From: Methylomonas montana
Lineage (GTDB): Bacteria; Pseudomonadota; Gammaproteobacteria; Methylococcales; Methylomonadaceae
DNA: 64,000 bases
Assembly: GCF_030490285.1 (NCBI RefSeq)
Contig: NZ_CP129884.1
Location: 2,232,001 to 2,296,000, forward strand
Direction: 5' to 3'
The notes under the pieces were generated by a model. It was not told the DNA's origin and searched no databases. It was given only the letters and a program-made list of their open reading frames with translations. This document shows positions 9,037 through 17,942 of this stretch, one piece after another. Both the position numbers and the translations under genes were made by a program. The stretch's first letter is position 1. Every line of letters starts with the position of its first letter.

Positions 9037-9615
9037 TTAGCGGGCTTGACCGGCCGCGGTCGCTTCCGGTACTTCCAGTAACCTGCCGGTTTTTACGTCG
9101 TAAACGTAGCCATAAACCGGGATTTCGCCGGGTACCAAGGGATGCGATTTAATGCGGTTAACGTCTTCCAGCACGCTTTCCGCTTGGTTTTTGATGGTCA
9201 GCCAATTGATGTATTTACCGTCGGTCGAACCTGGACCCGCGCCATTGTCGTGCCAACCGGTCGCATCGATGCTGGCGGTCTGTAAACTGCTGGCCAGCAA
9301 ATCGCTCATGATTTCATTGGTAAAGGTTTCCATGCCGCAATCGGTGTGATGAATCACGAACCATTCCTTGGTGCCGAGTAATTTGTAGGAAATAACCAGG
9401 GAACGGATTGCGTCGTCGCTGGCGCGGCCGCCTGCGTTGCGGATCACGTGAGCATCGCCTTCGGATAAACCTGCGTATTTGGCAGGGTCGAGGCGGGCGT
9501 CCATGCAAGTCAGTATCGCAAACTGACGTGCGGGAGGCATGGCCAAGCCACCTTTGTCGAAACCGGACGCATATTCGCGATTGGCCAGGAGTACTTCGTT
9601 GTGAATTTTGCTCAT
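9037..9615 (-). CDS. Beta-class carbonic anhydrase
   Basis: A 192-residue zinc enzyme interconverting CO2 and bicarbonate. The beta-class active site is clear: Cys37 with the Asp39/Arg41 dyad (TCMDAR), then His90 and Cys93 (HHTDCG). The short form of about 190 residues with [12 protein letters not shown] matches cytoplasmic bacterial beta-CAs. I chose the ATG at 9615, which follows a GAGG site, instead of an upstream ATG at 9702 that would add an unlike 29-residue leader. It is a single gene with its own terminator, divergent from the LysR regulator 150 bases away, which may control it. In a C1- or CO2-dependent organism it would supply bicarbonate to carboxylases; that is inference. Confidence 0.93.
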   Translation of the reverse strand: MSKIHNEVLLANREYASGFDKGGLAMPPARQFAILTCMDARLDPAKYAGLSEGDAHVIRNAGGRASDDAIRSLVISYKLLGTKEWFVIHHTDCGMETFTNEIMSDLLASSLQTASIDATGWHDNGAGPGSTDGKYINWLTIKNQAESVLEDVNRIKSHPLVPGEIPVYGYVYDVKTGRLLEVPEATAAGQAR

Positions 9616-9739
9616 AATAACCTCGGTGGGTGAAAAAACGTCTGGTTTAAAACCACGAAACCAGACGGTGTAACGACTATCTCCGGGCGGCATTGTAGCC
9701 AAGCGCTATTCTGGTTTAAAGATGCTATTTGGTTTATAA

Positions 9740-9762
9740 AATATAAACTTTAAGTTTATATT
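9740..9762. promoter_or_regulatory. Perfect AT-rich palindrome between carbonic anhydrase and LysR genes
   Basis: An 11-bp perfect inverted repeat around one central base (aatataaactt t aagtttatatt). It ends 10 bases before the LysR gene start and lies in the divergent promoter region. It has the size and symmetry of a LysR-type or other dimeric-regulator operator, probably autoregulatory. Confidence 0.55.
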
Positions 9763-9772
9763 GGATGCTGCA

Positions 9773-10657
9773 ATGGATAAGTTTAACAACATGCGCGTTT
9801 TTTGCCGGATTGTCGAGTTGGGCACGTTTTCGGCGGTCGCCAAGGAAATGAAGCTATCGACCATGATGATCAGCAAATACATCGCCCAACTGGAGGCGTC
9901 CTTGGGCGTGGTTTTGCTGCATCGCACCACGCGCAGCTTAAGCCTGACCAGCGCCGGAGAAGCTTATTACAACCGCAGCAAGCAATTGCTGGAGGATCTG
10001 GCTGATTTGGAAGCCGCCACCGCGCAATTGGGCGAAAGGGTGAAAGGCACCATCAAACTCAGCGCGCCTATCGATTTTGGCGGTATGTATATGGTGCCGG
10101 CTATCGAAAGTTATCTGCGCCAATATCCGGAGGTGAAGATTTTGATGTCGCTGGACAACAAGCCGCCGAATTTACGGGTCGGTAGTTTCGATATTTCCTT
10201 ATTGGTGACCGACACGCTCGACCCTGGCGTCGTGGCGCGCAAGATTGCCGAGACTGAATTATGTACCTATGCATCGCCGGCTTATCTGAGCGAAAAAGGC
10301 TGTCCGCAAACGATAGACGAGCTTGGCAACCACCAATGCCTGCATTATGTCGATACGCCGCATGGGGATTATTGGCTGTTTAATGTCGATGGCGAACTAA
10401 AAAAAATCAAATCCGATTGGGTGCTGGCGTCGAATAACGGTCGGGCATTGTGTCAGGCGGCGGCGATGGGGATGGGAATCGTCCAGGCGCCCAGGCTATC
10501 GGTAGCGCCGTATTTACAAAGCGGCGAGTTGGTGGAAATTTTGCGCGAATACCGCCGCACATCGCTGGCAATCTACGCCACTTATTTGCAGCGGCGTTTT
10601 TATCCCGCTAAGTTAACAAGCTTCATCGATTTTTTATTGGCGTATTTCGAGCGATAA
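9773..10657 (+). CDS. LysR-family transcriptional regulator
   Basis: A 294-residue DNA-binding regulator. The N-terminal winged helix-turn-helix is plain (MDKFNNMRVFCRIVELGTFS..., then KLSTMMISKYIAQLE and LHRTTRS). The C-terminal two-lobe effector domain spans residues 90-294. The sequence places it in the large CrgA/DsdC-like LysR group, whose ligand cannot be predicted. I use the ATG at 9773 because the earlier TTG at 9761 lies inside the palindrome and adds nothing conserved. It diverges from the carbonic anhydrase gene, a usual arrangement for a LysR target, so the carbonic anhydrase is the best candidate target. Confidence 0.9.
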   Translation: MDKFNNMRVFCRIVELGTFSAVAKEMKLSTMMISKYIAQLEASLGVVLLHRTTRSLSLTSAGEAYYNRSKQLLEDLADLEAATAQLGERVKGTIKLSAPIDFGGMYMVPAIESYLRQYPEVKILMSLDNKPPNLRVGSFDISLLVTDTLDPGVVARKIAETELCTYASPAYLSEKGCPQTIDELGNHQCLHYVDTPHGDYWLFNVDGELKKIKSDWVLASNNGRALCQAAAMGMGIVQAPRLSVAPYLQSGELVEILREYRRTSLAIYATYLQRRFYPAKLTSFIDFLLAYFER

Positions 10658-10671
10658 GGCTGAAATTGGGC

Positions 10672-11952
10672 TTATGAAATCAAATACGTTGACTGCGGTT
10701 CCTCGGCCGCTTCGAGTATTTGTTCCATGCTGACTTTATCGTAACCACCGGATAGCAGGACGATAAAACGCTCGCGCAGCATCGGGCTTTGCCGGGAACG
10801 CAGGATAATATTATTGGCGTCTTTTTGCTCCAGAATCCGATACCAGTTGTAAATCATTTGGAAAATCCGCCCCATCGGTTCACGGATGCGCTCCTCATAA
10901 TTACGCAACCGGGCCGCGCTGAAATCGCCGCCGTTAGCGAAACCGTCCAGAATGGCATCGGCAGCGAACAGACCGCTACGCATCGCCAGTGTCACGCCGG
11001 CGGAAAACACCGGATCGACAAACATCGAGGCATCGCCCACCAGCACAAAGCCGTCGCCGTGAAAACGCTCATTCATATAACCGATAGAAGAAATGGTTTT
11101 GACTTCCATCGCTTGCTCAGCGTCTTCGAGCCATTCGCGCACGCTGGTACAACTGGCGATGGCTTTCTCGAAGCGTTCTTGGGGAGAATCGCCCAAGTTT
11201 TTCGCGAAGCGGGTATCCAAAACTGCACCGACGCTGGTGATATCGTTTCTTAAAGGGATATACCAAACCCAGCCGCCATCGATGGTGTGGATGTCGGTCG
11301 TCACCGAGCCATCCATCACCTCGCCAAAATTGATAAAACCGTGCGGATTGCGGCGAAAGCCACCCTTGAAATGGGCAAAATGGGCGATTTTGTTCAGTTC
11401 GGGTAAGGGGCGCCGCCAGTTGAGTTTGCGGGCGATCAGCGACTCCCGTCCTGATGCGTCAACCACCACCGAGGCATGAATCGGCGCAGGTGCGGAACCA
11501 TTCTTCCCGGCACTAACACCAATCGCTCGTTCGCCTTCGAATAGTACGTCCGCGACTGACCATTCCCGACGCACGTCAACGCCACATTCTGCTGCATGTT
11601 CCAGCAAAATTTCATCGAAACGAGCGCGTTCGACATGATAGGTATAAGGCCGTTCGAAATACCCTGGATATTCGGCAGTCAGTAGCAACACATCGGGTTT
11701 TTGATTGAACATACCGAAATTGGCGCCCTGTTTCACTGTAAAACCTTCGGCTTCAATCTTTTCGGTGATACCCAGCCGCCGCCAGATTTCCCAACAGGCC
11801 GGCAACAAGGATTCACCGATTTGAAAGCGCGGAAAACGAGAGCGCTCGAACAACACCACGCGTTTGCCGGCTTTAGCCAACATGATCGCCGCGCTGGCGC
11901 CGGCCGGGCCGCCACCGATGACGGCGGCATCGAAGCATTCAAATTGCGACAT
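10672..11952 (-). CDS. Flavin-dependent halogenase-like oxidoreductase (copy 1)
   Basis: A 426-residue FAD enzyme of the halogenase/geranylgeranyl-reductase superfamily. The FAD motif VIGGGPAGA lies at residues 11-19. GESLLP follows, then Lys74 in VKQGANF, the position of the catalytic lysine of CndH/PltA-type halogenases. Later comes WVWYIP, the W.W.IP motif of flavin-dependent halogenases, and GDASMFVDPVFSAGV, the second FAD motif. Two paralogues sit at 25.6 and 49.9 kb inside the aryl-polyene island. Such enzymes occur in xanthomonadin-type clusters, where the aryl ring can be halogenated. A ribosome site (AGGTGG) precedes the ATG. Whether it halogenates or acts as a monooxygenase cannot be read from sequence. 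Confidence 0.82.
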   Translation of the reverse strand: MSQFECFDAAVIGGGPAGASAAIMLAKAGKRVVLFERSRFPRFQIGESLLPACWEIWRRLGITEKIEAEGFTVKQGANFGMFNQKPDVLLLTAEYPGYFERPYTYHVERARFDEILLEHAAECGVDVRREWSVADVLFEGERAIGVSAGKNGSAPAPIHASVVVDASGRESLIARKLNWRRPLPELNKIAHFAHFKGGFRRNPHGFINFGEVMDGSVTTDIHTIDGGWVWYIPLRNDITSVGAVLDTRFAKNLGDSPQERFEKAIASCTSVREWLEDAEQAMEVKTISSIGYMNERFHGDGFVLVGDASMFVDPVFSAGVTLAMRSGLFAADAILDGFANGGDFSAARLRNYEERIREPMGRIFQMIYNWYRILEQKDANNIILRSRQSPMLRERFIVLLSGGYDKVSMEQILEAAEEPQSTYLIS

Positions 11953-12004
11953 CGGATTCCACCTGAATCTGGGAGTGATTGTTTAATTGCATGACTAGTT
12001 TGTT

Positions 12005-12159
12005 GCAATGCCGTTGAGTTAAGCAGCCTCTTCTGTTGGACGCTGTCGTAAAAGTCAAATGTAGGTTGGGTTGAATACAATAAAGCCCAACCTACCTATT
12101 ACACAGCCTCTGATAGAGGGCGGGACAGGGAACGGTTTTCCTTAACTTAACGGCATTGC
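12005..12159. mobile_element. MITE-like palindromic element
   Basis: Terminal inverted repeats of 19 bases with one mismatch (GCAATGCCGTTGAGTTAAG at 12005-12023; the reverse complement of 12141-12159 has A in place of one G) enclose 117 bases with no ORF. Inside is a 10-bp perfect hairpin (gtaggttggg / cccaacctac, 12061-12095). A 30-base stretch beginning gctgtcgtaaaag recurs, inverted, at 25433-25466. No transposase lies nearby. The surrounding gap 11953-12356 otherwise holds no gene. Confidence 0.6.
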
Positions 12160-12356
12160 TGTTTTGAGTGTGGGTTTCTTACTGTTCAGTCTAATACAAA
12201 CCCGTTGGCAACGCGTTCATGAACAGGAGGGCTAAACGCAAAACAGCTTCCATCAGCGTTGTCAGCATCTATTGTTCCAGGCAATTACATGCACCGTTTG
12301 CATAAACGCTAATTTTGCAATAATACCCCGCTAACTAACTCTAAAACCAGCCGCCG

Positions 12357-13556
12357 ATGAACACCACGGAAATATTCCTGATTGCTCTGACCATTATCTA
12401 CAGTTTGCCGTATCTGATATGGCGAATCGGCAGGACAGACTATTTCGCGCCATTGGTGGTGGTGCAGATCATTACCGGCATCCTGCTGGGGCCTGGCATT
12501 TTAGGTGCGGCATTTCCCGATTATTACGCCTTTGTGTTCAACAACCAGGTGATACAAGCGCTGAACGGCATCGCCTGGTGGTCGGTGATGCTGTTTGTCT
12601 GGGTTGCAGGCATTGAATTGGATCTGCGCCAAGCCTGGGAACATAGGCTGGAAAGTACTATCACCGCCGGACTGGCGCTGGGCGTGCCTTTGGGGTTTGG
12701 CTGCGTCGCCGCCTTGGGTATGCTGACGTTCGAGGGCTGGATAGGCAGTAAAGCGATGCCCTGGCAATTCGTACTGGGTATCGGTATGTCCTGCGCGGTG
12801 ACAGCGTTGCCGATATTGATTTTATTGATGGAAAAACTGGAAGTCCTGCGCCAGCCCATCGGTCAGCGCATCCTGCGTTATGCCAGCATGGACGATATTG
12901 CGATTTGGGCGGTGCTGGCATTAATTCTATTGGATTGGGAGCGGGTGGGTCGGCAGGGTGCTTTTCTGCTGGGTTTTGCGATATCGGCATATGGGATTAG
13001 GAAACTGATGGCCTGGCTGCCGGAACGCGACCGTTGGTATGTCGGCATCATCGCCTTGGCGGCTACCGGTTTTGCCGCGGATTGGGCGGGGCTACATTTT
13101 ATGGTCGGCGCCTTCCTGGCCGGCGCTATCCTGGATGGCTGTTGGTTCAATCAAACGCAAATGGACCTGTTACGCCATCATCTTTTGCTGACGGTGATGC
13201 CGGTTTATTTCATCAGCGCCGGCTTGAAAACCAATTGGGCCATGGGCGGAACCGCGGTGCTGGTCGTCGCCGGCCTATTGTTGTTTGTCTCGGTGTTCGG
13301 AAAGCTGCTCGGCACCCATCTGGCCGGAAAAATCCTGAAATGGAAACGCGGCGAGGCCTCTTTGATTGGCTGGCTGCTGCAAACCAAGGCCTTGATCATG
13401 ATCATCTTTGCCAATGTTTTGTTGGATAAGGAAATTATTACCAGCGAGACTTTCACGGCCCTATTGCTGATGGCCGTGCTCAGCACCATGCTGACGGTGC
13501 CGGTGGTATCGCCGAAACTGGCGCGAATGAAGTCGATTATCTTCCGCGCCAAATAA
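12357..13556 (+). CDS. Cation/proton antiporter, CPA2 (Kef/NapA) family
   Basis: A 399-residue integral membrane protein with about twelve hydrophobic helices and no cytosolic RCK/TrkA-N domain. The exchanger-family core is present: an early PLVVVQIITGILLGPGILG segment, and a later unwound-helix region containing SMDDIAIWAV and HFMVGAFLAG. Proteins of this family exchange Na+ or K+ for H+ across the inner membrane; the ion cannot be told. The gene stands alone between the MITE-like repeat and the Wadjet-like operon, which starts 80 bases downstream on the same strand, so read-through is possible. No clear ribosome site precedes the ATG. Confidence 0.85.
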   Translation: MNTTEIFLIALTIIYSLPYLIWRIGRTDYFAPLVVVQIITGILLGPGILGAAFPDYYAFVFNNQVIQALNGIAWWSVMLFVWVAGIELDLRQAWEHRLESTITAGLALGVPLGFGCVAALGMLTFEGWIGSKAMPWQFVLGIGMSCAVTALPILILLMEKLEVLRQPIGQRILRYASMDDIAIWAVLALILLDWERVGRQGAFLLGFAISAYGIRKLMAWLPERDRWYVGIIALAATGFAADWAGLHFMVGAFLAGAILDGCWFNQTQMDLLRHHLLLTVMPVYFISAGLKTNWAMGGTAVLVVAGLLLFVSVFGKLLGTHLAGKILKWKRGEASLIGWLLQTKALIMIIFANVLLDKEIITSETFTALLLMAVLSTMLTVPVVSPKLARMKSIIFRAK

Positions 13557-13636
13557 CGGTTGTAAACCGTAAAACCGCCAGCGTTGATCTGGGTTCCGTC
13601 ACCACCTTACTTGGGCTTGTAAATCTAAGAACATCA

Positions 13637-16600
13637 ATGACAAACTGTTACCAATTGCAAAAAATTATCCTGATAGACAGTTTTTGGTCCGGCAAAACCG
13701 TTTTGTTGAAACTGGACGGGCACACCAATCTCAGCGGCACCAACGGCGCCGGCAAAACCACCTTTCTGCGCTTGATGCAGTTGTTCTGGGGCGAGCGCCC
13801 CAGCAATATCGTCGGTGGCAGCGGCAGCAAAAAAAGCTTTCTGGAATATTATCTGCCCCGCACCAGCAGCTATCTGGTGTATGAATACCAACGGCCCTAT
13901 CAACAGGTTTGCCATGTCATGGTGCAAAGTGATGGTCGCGCTGCTAGATACAAGTTCATTGACGCACCGTATCGGCAGGATTTCTATATCGCTGAAAGCG
14001 GTTATCCCCGCGACAGCCAGAGTATAGAGCGTTTTTACCGAACGACCGGGTCTGAAACGTCCAAATTCGTCGCAGTCGACGACTACTGCGGCATCATTCA
14101 GTGCCATCAGCTCAGCGGTGGCAAAAAAGACTTGCGCCTGTTGCAAAAGCGTTATGCGATGGCTGCCGCACCGATGAACCACATCGAAAAAGTCATCGGC
14201 TCGGTGATCGAAAAAATCGGCGATTTCGACGTGATCAAGCAAATGCTGATCGATATTTCCCGCAGTAAGCTCAGTCAAACCTTTTTGCAAAACGAAGACG
14301 AACAACAACCCTTCCAGCTGAATAAACAACATATCGACGCCTGGCTGGCCGATTTGAGCGCGGCGCGGGAAATTGAAGCCAAGCGCGCCGACTTTGACCA
14401 GTTGCTGCAAACCCTGGCCGAGCTGAAGCAAACCCTGAAGTTGCTGTCGCATTTGCACTTTCTGGGTCGGGACAAATACAAGACCGGGCAGCGAGACAGT
14501 GAAAAACTGGGTGGCAGTCTAACCGGCTTACGCCAACAGCGGGATCATCTGCAGCAAACCTACAATCAACAGCTTGAACCCAAGGAAGACGCGCTTAGAA
14601 ATGCAAAAGTCGGCTTAGAAGACCTCAATTTCCAAATCGAACAGCTGGAAGCGCAAAAACTGACATTCGAAGCACAAGGCGCCGAAAGCTTTGGACTCAA
14701 AGGTGGCAAGGCCGAAGACTACGCGCAACAACAGCAGGATATTCAAGCCGAACTGGATGCGCTTGAAAACAAAACCCAGGAAATCACCCGCTTTTACCAA
14801 AACAAATTATTCGAGCTACGGCACGGCCACGACAGAAAAGTCCAAAGCTACCAACAGCAACGCTCCGAAGCCAAACTGCGGCAAAGCCAAAGCCTGCGCG
14901 AAGCGGATAGCGAATTTCAGCAGCGCAAAGATCGCTTGCTGGAAGACAAAGAACGCCGCCTGCAGCCTGTTAAAGAACAGCGCACGCAATTTTCGACCAC
15001 ATTTCAGCTCAAGCAAAACGAACTAAAAAATCCGCCGATTCCGGATAGTCTGCGCGCCGATCAGCGCAAAAACCGCGCAGCGCTGGATGATGCCGGCCAG
15101 TGCAGCAAGGCGGCTTATCAAGCCTTGGCCGAAACGCAATCCGATTACCAAAACCGGCTGAATCTTTACCAGCAAATCGAACGGGATATCCAAGCCAAGA
15201 AAGCGGAATCCAGGCGCACAAAAGCACAGCATGCCGACTGTCAGAAACGTCTACGCCCGGAGCCTGGTTCGCTGCAATATTTCCTGGAACAGGAAGTCGA
15301 AGGCTGGCAGCAAAACATAGGCCGGGTGATCGCGCCGGATCTCTTGGACAATAGCGGCCTAGCTCCGCAATGGAATAACCAAGCTAGCCAGGAGTTTTAC
15401 GGCCTTAGCATCGACTTGGAGGCCTTGGCCGATCGCAGCTCTCTGACAGAAGACAAGGCACACCTGGAACAGCAGGAAAAAGACCTGTTCGAACGGGTGA
15501 CCACATTAAGCAAGGAATGTGCTGAACTGGAAGCATCTTTGCAAGCCGCCAATAAACTGCGCGAGCAAGCCAAGGCCGCCGGGGGTAAAGCACAACAAGC
15601 CGTGCAACAGGCCGACAAGCAGGAGGAAAACCTGCGCAACGAAGGCAAAGCGCTGTCCGACCAGGTCGAGGCTGCAACCGCCAAATCCAGACAGCAATTG
15701 GAAGATAGCATTAACCAATTGTCCGCCGACATCAATGCCTGCGACAAGGCCTTGGCCGACATCGACAGACAGCACTTGCAGGTCATGCGGGAGCTGCAAA
15801 ACGAGTATCTGGCCCGCAAAGGCATCATCGATTCGGATTTGGAGAATTTTCTGCTGGCCATCCAGGCGCAAATCGAAGCCGACAACGCGCATTTCAAACA
15901 GGAGCAAAGCCGCATCAACCAGCAATTGAAAAGCGATTTAGTGAGCAGCGGCGCCGATGAGCAGACTGTTTTGACGCTAATGGCTACACGCAAAGAAGCA
16001 GAGCACTTGGAAAAAGAGGCTCGCGTTTTTCAGCGCAAAGCCCAGGAATATCAAGACTGGCTGCAAAAACGCTGGCAACAGCATCCGCAGTACTGCCGGC
16101 AACGCGATGACTGCTTTCGTCAAATTCAGCAGTTGCAAGACGAAACTGATCGGTTAAAGCAGGATTTTCAACGGCAAAGAACCGAGTTGAACCAACAAAT
16201 CGGCACTCTGGAAGAACAGCTGAAGACAAACAACAGCCTGTTGGCGCTGTTGGAGCAATGCATGGAGCAATTACGCAATTGCCCGCCGGTGTTGGCCGAG
16301 GGCCAGCCTGACTATGCGGCGGGCACTCTACCTCGCTTGGTTCAAGAAAACATCAAGCAACGCAAGCGTCAAGAGCACGATATTCAAAGCGGGAAGCAGG
16401 AGCTGGTGAAACTTTTCAACTCTCATCAGCGCAGCCAATTGGCGGAAGCCTGGTCGCAAGCGCTGCACTCGGCTGCTCACCGCAGCGAGTTTTTTCAGGC
16501 CGAAGCCCTGGAGATCGAACAACCGTTAATCGATGTATTGCAAATGGTCGGCCACGTCAAACAGGCTACCGCTCAACAAATCGAGTTGCACGCTTCCAGC

Positions 16601-17317
16601 GTCAACACCTTTTATCAGCATTTGTATAATTTTGACCGCGCGATCAAAAGTACCGGCAGCGAATTGTCTAAATACGTCAGCGAGGAACGCTATTTCGCCG
16701 CGCTAGGCGAAATCACAGTCAATATCCGTTCCAAAATGAGCGACCTGGAATATTGGCAAGCCTTGAAAAAGTTCGGTGATCAATACGGCCAATACCGTGA
16801 CACCGCTGAATTGAGCGGACAACAGGGTGTTCCGGAAGGTTTGGTGCAGGCCATGAACGAACTGACCGCGCTGTTGCCGGCCACTGGGGTCAAAATCAGG
16901 CATGTGGCTTTGTTCGACATCGAATTCAGCATCTTCGAAAACGGCCAGCTTAAACATGCCCGCAACGCCCGCGAATTAAGGGACGTGAGCTCCACCGGCC
17001 TGTCTTATCTGGCGCTGATTACCTTCTTCACCGGCGTCACCGCCATGCTGCGCAAACAAAACCCCACCGTGGTGTGCTGGCCGATCGACGAACTCGGCGA
17101 TCTGGCGCCGGAAAACATCGAGGCGATGATGAATCTTTTAGCCAAGCAAAACATCCATATTCTTTCTGCAACCCCGACCGCGGACCGTCATGTGCTGGGT
17201 TTGTTCAATCGCCGCTATCTACTGACTCAGCAAAGGCTGCACGAAGTAGAACTACCGCCCAGCAAGCTGGATACACTGTTGAACGCACAGACTCTCCAGG
17301 AGGCTAATCATGTTTAA
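13637..17317 (+). CDS. jetC: Wadjet/MksB-like SMC ATPase (JetC type)
   Basis: A 1226-residue SMC-like protein. Walker A (GTNGAGKTT, residues 34-42) is at the N-terminus. It is followed by more than 900 residues rich in Gln, Glu, Lys and Leu typical of long coiled coils. The C-terminal head has a signature-like SSTGLSYLAL and Walker B VVCWPIDELGDL with the catalytic Glu near residue 1151. Wadjet JetC/MksB motors load on plasmid DNA, extrude loops and present small circles for cutting by JetD. Genes for JetB-, JetA- and JetD-like partners follow with overlaps. The architecture supports the call strongly; the exact Wadjet type is open, and a DUF3584-like variant is possible. The start has only a weak ribosome site. 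Confidence 0.85.
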   Translation: MTNCYQLQKIILIDSFWSGKTVLLKLDGHTNLSGTNGAGKTTFLRLMQLFWGERPSNIVGGSGSKKSFLEYYLPRTSSYLVYEYQRPYQQVCHVMVQSDGRAARYKFIDAPYRQDFYIAESGYPRDSQSIERFYRTTGSETSKFVAVDDYCGIIQCHQLSGGKKDLRLLQKRYAMAAAPMNHIEKVIGSVIEKIGDFDVIKQMLIDISRSKLSQTFLQNEDEQQPFQLNKQHIDAWLADLSAAREIEAKRADFDQLLQTLAELKQTLKLLSHLHFLGRDKYKTGQRDSEKLGGSLTGLRQQRDHLQQTYNQQLEPKEDALRNAKVGLEDLNFQIEQLEAQKLTFEAQGAESFGLKGGKAEDYAQQQQDIQAELDALENKTQEITRFYQNKLFELRHGHDRKVQSYQQQRSEAKLRQSQSLREADSEFQQRKDRLLEDKERRLQPVKEQRTQFSTTFQLKQNELKNPPIPDSLRADQRKNRAALDDAGQCSKAAYQALAETQSDYQNRLNLYQQIERDIQAKKAESRRTKAQHADCQKRLRPEPGSLQYFLEQEVEGWQQNIGRVIAPDLLDNSGLAPQWNNQASQEFYGLSIDLEALADRSSLTEDKAHLEQQEKDLFERVTTLSKECAELEASLQAANKLREQAKAAGGKAQQAVQQADKQEENLRNEGKALSDQVEAATAKSRQQLEDSINQLSADINACDKALADIDRQHLQVMRELQNEYLARKGIIDSDLENFLLAIQAQIEADNAHFKQEQSRINQQLKSDLVSSGADEQTVLTLMATRKEAEHLEKEARVFQRKAQEYQDWLQKRWQQHPQYCRQRDDCFRQIQQLQDETDRLKQDFQRQRTELNQQIGTLEEQLKTNNSLLALLEQCMEQLRNCPPVLAEGQPDYAAGTLPRLVQENIKQRKRQEHDIQSGKQELVKLFNSHQRSQLAEAWSQALHSAAHRSEFFQAEALEIEQPLIDVLQMVGHVKQATAQQIELHASSVNTFYQHLYNFDRAIKSTGSELSKYVSEERYFAALGEITVNIRSKMSDLEYWQALKKFGDQYGQYRDTAELSGQQGVPEGLVQAMNELTALLPATGVKIRHVALFDIEFSIFENGQLKHARNARELRDVSSTGLSYLALITFFTGVTAMLRKQNPTVVCWPIDELGDLAPENIEAMMNLLAKQNIHILSATPTADRHVLGLFNRRYLLTQQRLHEVELPPSKLDTLLNAQTLQEANHV

Positions 17318-17942
17318 GCAAGTTGCCGAAGACCTGTTGACTGGTCATTTCATTTGTCCGACTGCCTACCCGGAGGCGTTTGAGTATTTGTCGCAGCCGG
17401 CCAATGCCGACAAGATCAACGCCTTCTTAAAACCACTGGACCGCGAATTGTTGAATCTGGACGGCGAACTGTTTTACGCCGGCTACACTGTAGTCGACGA
17501 CAGCAACCACGCCGCCATCAGAGAGGCTTTTTCGGAAATACGCTCGCAGTTACGCCCGGTGGTGGAATGGATGGATATGGTGATGACGGCTCTGGGGCAA
17601 GACACGCCGATTCGGGCTCGCGACGAGATTCGCCTGCATAAGTTGTTGCAAGCCATTGAGCATGAACCGTCCTTATCGGAACAACTGAGTCGCCTTACGC
17701 AATTAACGCTGTTCAAAACTAACAAAACGGTTATCGCCGAGCAGTTGTCCTGGGTATTGCAAAAATTGGAACAAACCGGCTACCTGGCTCGCCCCAATCC
17801 GCAAGCTTCGGTTTATATTGCTACAGGCAAGATCAATTATCTGCATGCCGTGATTGCCTTTTTGAACGATGCCGAGAACCTGGAGTTGGATCAACACGCA
17901 AGCGACGGCGAAGACCACGAACAGCAGGAACTGTTTTTATGA
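17310..17942 (+). CDS. jetB: Wadjet JetB/MksE-like subunit (DUF4194 type)
   Basis: A 210-residue protein that overlaps the end of the SMC gene by 8 bases and has an AGGAGG site just upstream. It is rich in short helices with winged-helix character (RDEIRLHKLLQAIE, SRLTQLTLFKTNKTVIA). Its place and size match JetB/MksE, the kleisin-binding KITE subunit of SMC complexes of the Mks class. It would bridge the kleisin-like JetA product and stabilise the motor dimer. The stop overlaps the next start in ATGA, so the subunits are translationally coupled. Assignment rests mainly on operon context and size because sequence conservation is low in this family. Confidence 0.72.
   Translation: MFKQVAEDLLTGHFICPTAYPEAFEYLSQPANADKINAFLKPLDRELLNLDGELFYAGYTVVDDSNHAAIREAFSEIRSQLRPVVEWMDMVMTALGQDTPIRARDEIRLHKLLQAIEHEPSLSEQLSRLTQLTLFKTNKTVIAEQLSWVLQKLEQTGYLARPNPQASVYIATGKINYLHAVIAFLNDAENLELDQHASDGEDHEQQELFL

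Noticed and set aside
15397-15993. A 198-codon minus-strand frame
   Set aside because: Shadow of the coiled-coil part of the SMC gene; Ser/Cys/Arg-rich composition typical of an antisense frame.
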